A stretch of DNA of 64,000 nt from Hemileia vastatrix (Eukaryota; Basidiomycota; Pucciniomycetes; Pucciniales; Zaghouaniaceae): positions 20,232,501 to 20,296,500 of the forward strand of contig JASXTE010000015.1 of NCBI GenBank assembly GCA_030280995.1. Direction: 5' to 3'. Below the pieces are notes generated by a model. That model was not told the origin of the DNA. It searched no databases and saw only the letters and a list, made by a program, of their open reading frames with translations. The translations under genes were made by a program, and so were the position numbers. Each line of letters opens with the position of its first letter. Position 1 is the stretch's first letter. Shown here piece after piece: positions 1 through 11,403 of the stretch.

Positions 1-20
1 ACCAAAAGTGAACCTTGACA
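1..20 (+). repeat. 3' end of the 5' LTR of copy 1
   Basis: Twenty bases ending TTGACA are identical to the last twenty of the 3' LTR at 7953-7972. The sequence diverges at base 21, which fixes the LTR/internal boundary. No clear tRNA primer-binding site starting TGG follows at once; a TGGGGG at 23 is possible but unproven. Confidence 0.85.
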
Positions 21-32
21 CTTGGGGGCCTT

Positions 33-187
33 TCCGAAATATCGACGGCGCAACGTTACTTGAGGCTTAATCGAGGGGACCATCGGCGTACAAGTACCTG
101 TAAAGGACGAGTGGAGGCGAGAAAACGACGAACATCATATGTCACGTGATATAAGTTTTTGCTGCGAACGGGAATCGAACCGCGCTC
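33..187. other. CpG-dense stretch in the retrotransposon leader
   Basis: About 18 CpG dinucleotides lie in roughly 155 bases, while the rest of the element and the flanking DNA are CpG-poor. The matching leader of copy 2 has mostly lost them (TG or CA instead). I infer that copy 1 is young and that CpG decay acts on this family. It may also be a promoter-proximal or regulatory segment. Confidence 0.55.
161..181 (-). other. Antisense tRNA-3'-end-like motif with pol III B-box match
   Basis: Read on the minus strand this is GGTTCGATTCC followed by about ten bases resembling the T-arm and acceptor end of a tRNA. The B-box consensus is matched, and copy 2 keeps GGTTCAATTCC at 51392-51402. The T-stem pairs for only two base pairs, no matching 5' acceptor strand or anticodon arm lies upstream, and it sits 140 bases past the LTR. 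It is therefore neither an intact tRNA gene nor a standard primer-binding site. It may be a displaced primer site or a tRNA relic. Confidence 0.35.
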
Positions 188-337
188 AAAAACTTAAGTT
201 CATATACTGACTAAAGATTGTATATATCGTGGTAATTATTGTTATTACTATTTGTGGGTTACTCTTCACTCTTCATTTGCTACATATTTCCTTTTACTCA
301 GCACTCTGTAAGTGGCATTAATTTGCTCATTTTGCAG

Positions 338-1078
338 GGGGAGGTGTCTGGTAATTGGAATTTATTTTTATTATTATATTTTTTTTTATTTTTCCTGGTT
401 GACCATAATAGAGCAATAACTGTTCTTAGTCTCAGAGGTAATAAAATAACTATATATTAATATTAATTATTATCATTTTTCAGTTGACAATTGTCCTGAT
501 TAATTTGAATTTTAATTGTTCCAGTTGACAAACTGTCCTGACAATAATATTTTTTATTAAATAAAATAATTATTATAATTTTTCAGTTGACATTTGTCCT
601 GATTAATTAAATTTTTAATTGTTCCAGTTGACAAATTGTCCTGACAATTATATTTTTTTATTAATAAATAATTAACATTTCATTACTTCAGTTGACTTTG
701 AGTCCTGGTAATCCAATAAATCTTTTTAAGTAATAAAATTCATATTTAAATTACTTCAGTTGACATTAAGTCCTGGTAGTTAAGTAATCAGTTAAAATAA
801 TTTTTATTAATAAAGATTCAGATTTGATTATTTCAGTTGACAATAAATCCTGGTAATAAATTAGTTGATTTAAATCCTGAAAATAAAAATTAATAGAAAT
901 TCTAATTTATTTCTACAGTTGATTGCATTATCCTGGTTTTAAATTTTTTCTTTTATTAATTTTATTTAAGTTGATTTTTATCCTAAAAAGATTTTTATTA
1001 TTATTTTTATTTTATTTCTGTTAAATAAAAATTAAAAATAAAGACTAATTAATTTTTGTCTCTTTTCCTTCATTTCAG
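338..1078 (+). repeat. Leader array of splice-like, near-palindromic units (copy 1)
   Basis: Ten degenerate copies of CAGTTGACAnnnnGTCCTG lie at 481, 522, 584, 625, 689, 757, 834, 861, 916 and 968. Each core is near-palindromic (GACAATTGTC in the first). Most are preceded by a pyrimidine run ending CAG and followed by GTAAT or a similar run, so each looks like a 15-16 nt exon between a 3' and a 5' splice site. An upstream unit (338-350) ends at GTAATT, and a final pyrimidine-rich CAG at 1076-1078 sits just before the gag ATG. Copy 2 conserves the arrangement (50700-51240, minus). I infer a spliced leader or a protein-binding array. Confidence 0.6.
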
Positions 1079-1090
1079 TAGAATCTTAAA

Positions 1091-2251
1091 ATGACTGATC
1101 AAAGTGGTTTTGCTGCACGTGAAGAAGAACTAGACTTAATTGATTATGATGAGCCTACTTCTGTAAGTTCTCCTTTAACAAGAAGAATTTCTCAAACTAA
1201 TAAATCCTTGCCCCAAACAGGATGTAGAAATGGAAGAAGTAGAAATCCTAGTGGACAATACTCAGGATCAGAAGCCCAGGACAAACCCACCAGAAGAGCT
1301 TCCAAAAGGCTTCAAGATAAAAAAGATGCTGTTGTCCCAGAAGATAAAGAATCTGTCAACCCACATAAAGGAGTTAAAAACAGACAGCTTGAAACTAAAG
1401 GTAAGGGTAGATGCCTTGGAAGAAAGGGGGAAAAGAACAGCTACTTTTTTCCAAGAGAAAAGGAAACCTCTTCCTCCCAGGGATCAACAACAATTGGCTC
1501 CCCAATCCCAAGAGATGGTGGAAGTGTCCAAGTGGCAGTGGGACTGGCTCAACACACAGTGGGACTACTTGGCTCAAAATCAGCATCAGTTACCTCAGGT
1601 AGGTCCATCAAGGCCCACCCAGGCCAACCCCACTCCTCCCCACCCTTATCAAGGAGGCAAAAGAAGAAGGAAGCCCAATATGGTGATACCCAGCAAACCC
1701 TGGTACATCCCTCTATTGATTCTCAAGTGCCTTTTCTTGTGGCTGACTCTGTTCCTTCAGGTAAATCTGGAAGGCAGGATGAAACCTTGAGACCTATAGA
1801 AGCTGGGAATAGTAGACAGTTATCTCATGTATCCAATCCATTACTTTTAATTGCTACCTCAATGATTAATCCTGATATAGCTGTGATTGATGAAACTCTT
1901 GACCCTGAGTTCTATGAGAGTCTGGAAAGTTACTCAGTTTCCCTATTGAGAAACAATCCAGATGTAGCAAGAATTAATGATGAGCACTTGAGAGATATTA
2001 TTGCCAAGAAAAATCATATAATGAACAATATGCAATTGACTCAGAGATATAATAGTTTGTTAACTGATCAGGGTTATCAAGCATTAAAAAGTGAAGCACA
2101 GAGAGTCTCTGATGAATTGTCTCATTACAAAGCAACCCATGAAAAGAAAATTGCTTTATGGCAAAATATAAAAAATGATTTGTCTAAACTAAAAGATACT
2201 GTATCTGCCTGTTGCCAGGAGGTAGAAATAGATAAGATAAATCTGAAATAA
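1091..2251 (+). pseudogene. Gag N-terminal segment of copy 1 gag-pol, ended by an in-frame TAA
   Basis: The 386-residue segment starts at ATG 1091, 12 bases after the candidate leader splice acceptor. It is basic and polar with no catalytic motif; the last 100 residues are rich in K, E and L and probably form a coiled coil, as in many Gag proteins. The frame continues without a shift after TAA at 2249-2251. Copy 2 has a lysine codon at this place, so the stop is best read as an AAA to TAA point mutation rather than a programmed gag/pol boundary; readthrough cannot be excluded. Confidence 0.8.
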
Positions 2252-5200
2252 TTGAGTGACCATTTGTCATCTTTTCAACATAAAAACCAATTATCTTTTG
2301 CAACTATCAATGAAAGTTTATCTAGTCTTCCAAGAATGAAAACAAGACTAACAACCATTGAAGAAACATTGAACTCATTGTTAAATGACCAAAAATATTC
2401 TGACAATTCTGTGAAGGAACATATAGTGCAGGATGCTCAACCAGTACCTGTGGCTAGTTCATCTAAAATAAAAATTGATCCAGAATTACCTGTTGATAAC
2501 ACTGAGTTTCCATCAAAAACTGATGATGCACCAGGATCTGCAACAGAAGGATTAAACAATGAGATTTCAGCACAATTAGAGAAATTACAGCTGCTTCTTA
2601 CTCAGAAACAAGCTAGTACTAAGGAGACTCCTTCAAATCAAAAGAATTGGCCAAAACTTGACCAGTACCCAACATTTGATGGTGATTCTTCCTCTGATTG
2701 GCAACAATTTATTTGCAGAATTGATAATTTAAATAATTCTTACAAACTCCCAGATGAGGAAATTTTGTCCAAATTAATTTCTTTGTTCACTAATGTTGCC
2801 CTGATGTGGTATGAATCTGTTCTCCTGGATGGGAATGACTACTCATGGGAGGATTGGAAGAAATTAATTAAAGCACAATTTGGTGGCTCCAAGTTCAGAA
2901 TGGCTCAACAAAGGCAGTATGAGGAAACTAGATATAGCTCTTCTACTGATAAAACTATTGAGTTTTTAATGAAACTTTTAAAAATCTTAAGGGCAATGGA
3001 CCCAAATATGGAGTTTGATTTATGGAAGGACAGGATCCTCTATAAATTACCAATGTCTCTGAGAGACTTGATTGTGGCTAGGACTGAGTTCTCCAAAGAA
3101 CCCTCTTCTTTCATTAATACTTGCAATGATATACTTCTAAACAATAAGTATGATGCAAGAAGATTCATTCCTAGGACCCCTTTGGAGAAACCCTCCACTT
3201 ACCAACAAAAACCTCTGGAAAAGGTTGGTAAACCTTCTGCCCCTGTTGCACCAAAGAAGTATGCAACAAACACTTGCTTCAAGTGCAACAAGCCTTGGCA
3301 GAAAGGCCATGTTTGTGACAGGAAGATAAATCTTGTAGAACAAACAGAGGAGCATGCTGATGACACAGTGGCACTGGATGATACATCAAGTGATTGTGCC
3401 AGCAATATTTCATATGAATCTCAACAAGAATTCTTGATGCTGGAAGAAGATATTCATTATTTAAATACTATTGACATTGATAATAATGATTTATCTACAG
3501 TTGAGGATGCTGAGATCATAAAGAACATTGAGGATAACTCAATTATTATTGCCCCTCTTAAGGCACCAGTCTTGATCAATGGAACCAGCATTGAAGTTGT
3601 TCTGGATTCTGGAGCTGGAGGAAGTGTAGAATCTGAAAGAGCACTTGCTTCAGTAGATCAAGACTATAAATCTAAACTGTTGCCTATCATTTCTGAAAAT
3701 TGGAGAGGGTATGGCTCTGTTTTGTCCCCCATTGGTAAATACAAAGCCACAGTGTTTTTTAAATATAACCATGGTTTTGTAAGAGCTATTTGTGATTTTG
3801 TTGTCATGAAAAATGATAACTTGAGCAATTGGTTTATTGTAGGGAATGATATTTTAACCAAGTATGGCATAAAATTGGATCCTTCAACCCAATGTTTCAC
3901 AATGGGGTTGAATGGGAAGAGAAAATTTAAAATTTCCTCCCCTAAAAAATTATTAAAACCAGAATTGAACACATGTAATTCTGTGGTTCAATATAAAGGA
4001 AGATCTACAAAGGAAATGCATGCCCTTATGTCTGAAATTGACAATGCCTCTTTTAGAGAACAACTTTCTGGTGAGGATAAAGATTCCATCATTAACTTGA
4101 TAAAATCTTTTCCTATGGCCTTTGCTCATGGGTCACATGAACTGGGATTAGTTAAAGAGGAAATGAAACTTTCATTGTCTTGCCCATTAACTGATATACC
4201 ACCTAGTTTAAAGAAGAAGCCTTATCCTGCTTCTCCCACAAAGAGAAAAGATATTGAAGATAATATCTCTACCCTTTTAAAAATGAATATTATTGAAAAG
4301 GTAGTTGAAACACCTAAATATTGTGTTATCTCACCTGTCCTAATTTCTTATGAGAAAGATAAAGCCAGGTTATGTGGTGATTATAGAGCACTAAATACTT
4401 ATACTGTTGATGATATCTATCCTTTACCTAGAATCAGCTCTATACATGCTACTTTACAGGGTGCTAAATATATCAGCTGTTTGGATGGTAATAAGGGATA
4501 TCACCAGGTACCTGTTGAGAAAAATTCTCAGAACTTTCTGATGATTGCCACTCATATGGGTATTTATAAGTATATTAGGATGCCATTTGGCCCTAAAAAT
4601 GCCCCTTCTGTTTTCCAAAAAGTAATGGATAACACATTCCATCAAGAGATAATTGAAGGTTGGCTGATGGTTTATATTGATGATATCATTATATTCTCAA
4701 AAACATTTGAGGACCATCTTAAACACCTGTGTAAAGTATTCCAGAAAATGGATGAAATAAATATGACACTTGCTTTGAAGAAATGTAAATTTGGTTTCCA
4801 TTCTTTAAAAGTTCTTGGTCATGTTGTTTCAGGCTTACAGATATGTGTTGACCAGAACAAAGTGGCAGCCATACAACAGGTGAAAGCTCCTACAACAGTG
4901 AGAGAGCTCCAAAGTTTATTGGGAATGTGTGGATACTATAGACAGTATATTAAAAATTACCAAGTCATAGCTTTACCCCTTACCCAATTAACTAGAAAGG
5001 ATGTTGCTTTTGTCTGGAATAGTGAAAGACAAAGAGCCTTTGACACTATGAGACACTGTTTGATGTCAGCACCAATTCTTGCTTTACCTGACTTTGATCA
5101 ACCATTTGTTTTGTACACTGATGCCAGTTTTATTGGTCTTGGTGCTGCCCTCCATCAAAAACAAGTGATAAATGATAAAGTTTCAGAAGTAGTAATTTGT

Positions 5201-6247
5201 TATATTTCAAGAACCTTGAGAAATAGTGAATTGAAATATGGTGCTACTCAATTAGAGTGTTTAGCTGTAGTATGGGCTCTGGAAAAGCTTCATTATTACC
5301 TAGATGACCAGAAATTTGAACTTGTCACTGACTGCAGTGCAGTTAAATCCCTTTTAAACTTGAAAACACCTAATAGACATATGTTTAGATGGCAGAAGGC
5401 TGTTCAAGAGTACAGAGGGAGGATGACAATTATTCACAGAGCTGGTATTGGTCACTCAAATGTGGATTTGTTATCAAGGTTACCCTTACCAAATGATGAC
5501 TCTAATCCTGCTTATGATCCTGAGGATGAAATTATCCATATCCATGGGATATATGTGGTTGATATGGAGGAAGAGCTATTACAGCTTATTCTGGAATCAT
5601 ATGATAAGGACACTGACTTGAAAAAGTTATGCACCATATTAAATGATCCAAAGAATGCTTCAATACAAGCATTAATTAAAACCCTTCCACCAAAGTACCA
5701 AAAAGGTTTGGAAAAAGGAAAATTTTCAATTGATGAAGGATATCTATATTATAGCAGAAAGTTGAGTAATGTTATTGTTATTCCTCCTTCTATGAAAGAA
5801 ATCATCTTGAAAATTTATCATGATGACATATTAGCTGGACATTTTGATCTTGACAAAACAATGATCAGAATTAAGAACACTGCTTGGTGGGCTAATATGT
5901 CTGAGGACACAAAATTATATGTTGAATCCTGTGATTCATGCCAAAAATCAAAAATATTAACTGGTAAAAGAGCAGGATTAATGCAACATATTGAACCTCC
6001 TGATGCTCCATGGCAAATAATAAACATGGATTTTGTAACAGGATTACCTATTGCTGGTAAAGACAGTTATAACTCTTGTTGGGTTATTGTGGACAGATTC
6101 ACAAAAATGTGTAAATTTATCCCTACCCACAAGGATGTTTCCACTAAAGAATTAGCTTTCTTATGGTGGTCTCATATGTTTAATACTGCTGGTTTTCCTA
6201 AAGCCATAATCTCTGACAGAGACCCTAAATTTACTTCTGAATTTTGA
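2252..6247 (+). pseudogene. Gag-Pol central segment: zinc knuckle, protease, RT, RNase H, integrase core
   Basis: The frame is the same as the upstream Gag segment. Numbering from the ATG at 1091, a CX2C...GHxC zinc knuckle starts near residue 729 (3275). The aspartic protease DSGA is at residue 839 (3605) and the RT active site YIDD at 1195-1198 (4673-4684). The RNase H TDAS motif is near 1343-1346. An HHCC-type integrase zinc finger lies around 5815-5950, followed by the first two integrase acidic residues (MDF near 6027, SDRD near 6211). The segment ends at TGA 6245-6247, where copy 2 has TGG. All catalytic motifs I can see are intact, so only the two nonsense codons break the polyprotein. 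Confidence 0.9.
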
Positions 6248-7114
6248 ATGTCTCTGATGGATGTTTGTGGTTGTGATCTGAAACTTTCTACTGCCCATCA
6301 CCCTCAGACTGATGGTTTAGCTGAAAGAATGATTCAGAATTTAGAGGACATGATAAGAAGATATTGTGCCTTTGGCCTTGAGTATAAAGATAATGACAGA
6401 TTCACTCATGATTGGGTTACCTTACTTCCTGGGTTAGAATTTTCTTATAATAGCACTGTTCACTCTGTTACTCAAAGAAAGCCTTTTGAGCTCTGGCTTG
6501 GATATGTTCCTAATAATCCTGCCCAAATTCTCAATAACAAAATACCTAAATTGGATATACATCCTGGTGTAAAATCTTTTCTTCAAATGCAACAACTATG
6601 TAGAAATCATGCTCAAAAATGTATTGAAAAATCATTTGAATATGAGAAGAAAAGATGGGACAAATCCCATAAAGAATACACTTTTAAAAAGGGTGATGAA
6701 GTGTTGATTTCTACAGTCCACTTCAACTTACAAGGTAATAACAAATTAAAAGATCCATTTGTTGGTCCTTTTGTTGTCAGAAGAATGATTGGAGATAATG
6801 CAGTTGAAGTTATTCTGTATTCCCCATATGACAGAAAACATCCTGTTTTTCCAATATCTCTTTTGAAGCCTTACACATCCAATAGTGATTTATTTCCAAA
6901 AAGGAGGGGTAGACCAAAGAAAACCCCAAATGAAATCACTGAGACAGCAGAAATTGAAAAAATTTTAAATGACAGAATAGTCACTGCTGAGAAAGGTACA
7001 GAATACTTATTGAGATTCAAGAATGAATCATCTGAATATGATTCTTGGATACCTGGGAAGGAGATATCTAATCTTCCTACTCTACTAAAAAAGTATAAGA
7101 AGAAAAAACCATAG
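6248..7114 (+). pseudogene. Integrase C-terminal part with GPF/Y region and chromodomain
   Basis: This is the continuation of gag-pol after the TGA. It begins just before the integrase motif HHPQTDGLAERMIQ, which supplies the catalytic glutamate. A GPF-type motif (VGPFVVRRM, near 6755) follows. The C-terminus (about 6955-7100) has the chromodomain pattern: IEKILNDR, then YLLRFK, then YDSWIP. Chromodomains of this class steer integration toward marked chromatin. No alternative initiation signal suggests that this part is made separately. Confidence 0.85.
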
Positions 7115-7133
7115 CATTTTTTATTTTTGTTTT

Positions 7134-7149
7134 TTTTAGAGTGAGGGAG
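7134..7149 (+). promoter_or_regulatory. Polypurine tract of copy 1
   Basis: A purine run ending GAGTGAGGGAG directly abuts the 3' LTR. The same run occurs in copy 2 next to its 3' LTR (44345-44356, minus). By family knowledge it primes plus-strand DNA synthesis. Confidence 0.7.
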
Positions 7150-7972
7150 TGTCAGCCAGGCTACTAGACTTACCCAGTGAAATAATTAATTATTTACTGG
7201 ATGAAGCCGCACCTTATCATTTTTAATTATTATTTAATTATCATTTAGTTACATTAAAATTAGTTATAATAAATTAACTAGTTACAGAATGTTAAAATTA
7301 AATTAATTAATTAAATAAATAAGTAAAATTAAAATTATAACTTTGTCCCTTATATTTTTCTCTAACACCGTGCTCATTTGACAGGTTGGGAAAAAATAAA
7401 ACTTTATATTAAAAAATAAATACAAAGATAAAATAAGATTTAAATATTCAAATAATATTAAATATATACAAAAAAATCAAATTTCTTATTTAGGATTGAC
7501 ATTTACAGTAAATATTAAAAATATTGATGTATTTCTGACATACTCTGTAAATACATCTTTTTGACACCTTCTTTTTGGAATAACTTTATTATTTGAAATA
7601 CTCTTTCTGGAATATTCTTTTTCTCTCTCTCTTCCTACTGTTTTTAGAATTTGATTTCCGTGCTTTGTCTCTCCTTTGCCTATAAAAGGCCTCTCTTTTT
7701 GTTGTCTTTTGATCATTCTATTTTACCAACTCATTTATTACAATAACTACAACACTAAAACTTATTTATTATATTTTATATCTTTAGTACTTACAACAAA
7801 CGTAATTCTATTCTATAAATTATATAAAATATTTAAATCTACCTCTTACTTTGAGAAAAGGAAATCATACTTGATTGAGAAATACGTACCTAACTTTTGA
7901 GAGTCAAATAAATCCTTAAAATCTTCATATTACACCGTACCAAAGCTTCTAGACCAAAAGTGAACCTTGACA
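7150..7972 (+). repeat. 3' LTR of copy 1 (823 bp)
   Basis: It begins TGTCAGCC and ends CCTTGACA, with TGTCA/TGACA inverted ends. A TATAAAAG box at 7681 lies in a pyrimidine-rich context, a good pol II start for the element. The solo LTR at 18671-19490 is nearly identical in inverse orientation, which implies recent activity. Confidence 0.92.
7681..7688 (+). promoter_or_regulatory. TATA box in LTR
   Basis: TATAAAAG, conserved in all LTRs of this family in the window (as TATATAGG or TATAAAAG), marks the likely retrotransposon transcription start region. Confidence 0.6.
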
Positions 7973-9783
7973 AGAAAGCTCTTAAATTTGTGGAAGCAAT
8001 CAATATAAATAGTATTATTAAAGAAATTCAAACATTAATTGTAAGTATTAAATAAAAATTTTATTGCATGGGGATAGGCTAAACAAACCTGTTTACTTTT
8101 TTAAATCAAACCCTGCAGGACTAAAATGCTTCTTGATAATTGTATAAGCCTTAAATGAATTCTTTTTTACCTCCAACCAACTTGCACCTTGATTGAGGCA
8201 GAACCTATTTACAGACAGATTTAGCTATGAAAAGCACATGTTGAATATATCATATTTAAATTTTAATTCAGATGCCAATTTTTTACCTTTGATTTTTCCA
8301 GATAGAAAGAAAATACAACCAAGTTATATGTTAGTTAGTTTTTCTGGAAATTTTTTTTTTAATATTTCAATTGTGAAAAAAGAAGTGCTTAGTTATTTTT
8401 GTTCATTTCAAGCACCTTATATCCATTAGGTTGCCAAAAAAAAATGGTGCAATAAAAAAATGCACAGAGATGACAATTTTAAAGAAATCTATATAATGAA
8501 ATCTGGGGAACACTCACCACTTGCTCATCTCTCACCAATCAACCATACACAGCCATCACCTGCTCATCCCTCCTCAATAAACCATGACTCAATCCAATTT
8601 TACTCCTGCCCCACCAACTTCAGCTATTTTTTGTCACTTTCCCATACTTTTTCACTTGTAAGTTATTTAATCTTTTTATTATAATTTTTAGTTTCCTGAT
8701 CCTTTTTTATTGTATCACTCTCCCTTACTCTATATTTTGCTCTCCTCTTCCTGTCTCTCACAGCCTATCACTAGTTCCCATGCCATCCTTGGCTCACCCC
8801 TCTCCTCTATTAGACCTGCCCTTTACAGCTGTATTAAAAATGGTTTGTGCAAAAATGAAAAATTGTGGGCAGATTTACCAAGCACTTTTAGTGAAAAAAT
8901 ATGACTGGAACTGGTGTTAGTGAAAAATCCTCAATGTTTTTGCACAAGTTTAAAGTTTTTTTGGCAATAACGTGACAGGATATGTCAGATTTATGTGATA
9001 AAAGTGCAGGTTAAACCTGTCCACAATCTTGTTTTTTACACAAACTGTTTCATCAAATATGGTTGTTAGAGGATAAAGCCATCATCTCAATTGAGCAAAG
9101 TTACTTGTCACATTGCCACATTTAGTTGCACTGTTACAAATCTTGACAGCCTAATTTATGGTTTCACATCAGCCCTTGCTTTGTTCAGCCAAGTAGACGG
9201 TTTCTGGAGATTTGTGAATTAAATAAAATAACAAGTTGATAGTGCTGTTTCTAATAACAAGATTGAGCCATCATCTCAAATGAAACCATCTAATTTACTC
9301 ACAAGAATGTTATCACATCCCTCAGCTGGATTTCTTATAGCTATTTTTGGCTCTATTCAATGGCTTCTTAGTTTGGAAAAAACTGATTGCATTCCCATGT
9401 TATTTCACTTTATTATGTGAAATTTGTCCTTCTTCTGGATATGTTCATGCAAAAATGGCTATTAGTGTTTTGGGCATTTTAAACCATCCAAATGTGAATA
9501 ATTCACTCACTTTGGGTTTCCCTTTCAAATCAATAGGCAGTTGGTAAACAGTATTTATCAGGTAAGAAAAGAAGGTGAGGTAAAAAATAAAAAGCTAGGT
9601 AGTAAAAAAAAGTATGGGGTGTAATATAGGTTATCAAATTTTATTTTTATTATGTGAATTAACATTTTACAAGTCATATATGATAATCTACTTACTTAAA
9701 TTAATTAGCCATCAGGCCATGTGTTGTATAATAGTAATAATGGAGACATTTTTTTTCTTCATGAGTTTCATTTAAACAGTTGT
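7973..9783. other. Unassigned AT-rich DNA; possible exon scrap at its left edge
   Basis: Just right of the LTR, 7973-8040 reads as KALKFVEAININ on the plus strand and is followed by a GTAAGT donor-like site at 8041, so the retrotransposon may have landed in an old coding exon. The rest has only short unconvincing reading frames and C/T-rich stretches around 8500-8830. I recognise nothing further. Confidence 0.3.
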
Positions 9784-10058
9784 GTTTGAGAAAAAGAAAA
9801 GAATATGTGGATGATGATAGTATTTGCAAATCAATGAATGAAAGTGATAAATTAAAGGCAAAAGAAGAATTTATAAATTTAATTGTTACAAAGATAGAAA
9901 GTATGATTGAGGGAGTTGGATCTACATTATTAGATATCAGTAGTTTAGTTTGACAAAAAAATGTTGAAGAGTTTAAAAATCTAAGGAACAAGATATGTGA
10001 ATTGTTGGAGAATTTTCATGTTGATATTAAAGAAGAACTTGAAAGGAAGGTGACATAG
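9784..10058 (+). pseudogene. Unidentified coding remnant, charged helical protein
   Basis: One frame reads for about 90 codons with a single TGA near 9952. It is rich in K, E, I and N and looks alpha-helical (for example KAKEEFINLIVTKIES). A pyrimidine run and CAG lie just before it. I do not recognise the family; it may belong to the copia remnant downstream or to another dead element. Confidence 0.3.
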
Positions 10059-10689
10059 GGGAGGAAGACTCATAAGAATGGATTAGAAATAAGGGAATTT
10101 CAAAGTTGATAAAATGTTACTGAATGATTTCTGGTCAAATTCTGGTCAAATGCAGAACAAGTGCTGGAAAATTTTTGTGTGAGTGCTTCTCACACTTCAG
10201 ACTTGTATGCAGGGGACCCCCTGGTTTTTTGCGGTGTCTGGCCTAACCCCATTTTCAATTTCAACTCTAAATTTTTTTCAAGTACTTTTCCTATTCCTGT
10301 AAATAAAACTCTGCCATGAGACCAAGAAAATGAAAATTCAAGAAAAATCATATATACTAAATAAAATTACCTCCAAATAATAGGAATGCACTTGCAACTT
10401 TACCCATCATCATACCAACCAAAGAACCAACAAAAATTTTCCATACATAAAATGAGGAAATATTATACGATTGGCATTGCAAATTTTGTCATGCCAGTTT
10501 ACACCAACTGAGATGTATTCTTGCCTAAAATATGGCTCTTTGTCTGCCCAAGAAACTTCCTCCTAGGAATATTATATACAAAATGTGCAGAATATTTAAA
10601 AGTAAGGTATTTTTCCTACTGGATTCTACAGGTCAAAATCCATAAAAACTAGAAATATTTACAGAAGACTTAATGGGACCTCTTGAGGA

Positions 10690-11265
10690 AAAAACCTTTC
10701 AGAATGAACTAAATTCTCACACCATCAGAGACATTGCCACATTTTATGGTGAATGCCATGTGTTGAAAAATAAATTGGAAACCACCAACTGTATGATGAA
10801 AGTGATTACACATCTTGGAAACTAGACCAACTGTAAAATAAAAGGTGTCAGAACTGAAAATGGCAGAAAATGCAAAAACAAGAGTTTAAAAAAATATCTT
10901 GAAAATAAAGGGATTGTCCATCAAATGACTCTCCCATATTTACATGCACAGAATGGCTGGTTTGAGCAATAAAATCAGTTAGTTGAGGAAATAGGCTGTA
11001 CAATTCTATACAACAGTGGCCTCCCAAAGTTTTTTGGGGGTTTTTCTTACCAATGGGTATCATTCATTCAGAACAATCTTCAAAGCATGAAAATAAGGGA
11101 AGTGACACCTTACAAGGCTCTATTTGGCACCAAACATCAACTTGACCTTCCAAAAAAAATTTGGTGAATCTTCTTTTGTTCACATACCACAGGAGAAACT
11201 CCAGAAACTGAATGTCAGAGCCCAAAAATGCTACTTGTACTACAACACATGTTTGTTTTGCCACA
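10690..11265 (+). pseudogene. Copia integrase remnant
   Basis: A broken frame reads VRTENGRKCKNKSLKKYLEN, then HQMTLPYLHAQNGWFEQ and LPKFFWGF. These match the copia integrase core pattern: TDNG, then P..NG..ER, then W in the helix that follows. Stop codons interrupt it. It continues into the RT linker and is split by the foldback element. Confidence 0.6.
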
Positions 11266-11403
11266 GGGTGCAACAATTATGCAACAGTTGTGCAAAAGTT
11301 ATGAAACAATTGTTTTTTGCACTTAAGACCCACCTAAGACCTTTAAGTGCCAAAAATAATTGTTACATAACTGTTGCATAATCACTGCACCATTGTTGCA
11401 CCC
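11266..11403. mobile_element. 138-bp foldback MITE inside the copia remnant
   Basis: The ends are inverted repeats beginning GGGTGCAACAAT, and most of the element can fold on itself: about 65 bases of the left half match the complement of the right half, with a few mismatches. The copia frame resumes on the far side (VGWLSTRLQGLSV), showing insertion into copia. The CAGGGTGCAAC start is reminiscent of hAT ends, but no clean 8-bp duplication is visible. Confidence 0.6.

Larger units (their letters stand above)
1..7972 (+). mobile_element. Ty3/gypsy chromodomain LTR retrotransposon, copy 1 (5' LTR cut by window edge)
   Basis: The last 20 bases of the 5' LTR (1-20) are repeated exactly at 7953-7972, the end of the 3' LTR. 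Between them lie a long leader, one gag-pol reading frame of about 2007 codons (1091-7114), a purine tract and the 3' LTR. Domain order is Gag, protease, reverse transcriptase, RNase H, integrase, chromodomain, which defines the chromovirus branch of Ty3/gypsy. Two stop codons at 2249 and 6245 interrupt an otherwise open frame, so this copy is recently dead or nearly so. Solo LTR 18671-19490 and the dead copy at 42523-54550 belong to the same family. Confidence 0.93.

Noticed and set aside
161..235. A tRNA gene on the minus strand
   Set aside because: Only the T-loop/acceptor-like end is present; the T-stem does not pair, there is no 5' acceptor partner and no anticodon arm.
305..337. A 30-nt intron (GTAAGT at 308 to CAG at 337)
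   Set aside because: Too short for splicing, and copy 2 does not keep the GTAAGT donor.
481..984. CRISPR-like array
   Set aside because: Spacing is irregular, the spacers are AT-rich and similar to one another, and the array is the 5' leader of a eukaryotic retrotransposon.
2249..2251. Programmed Gag stop
   Set aside because: Copy 2 has a lysine codon here and no readthrough context was recognised; a point mutation is simpler, though not proven.
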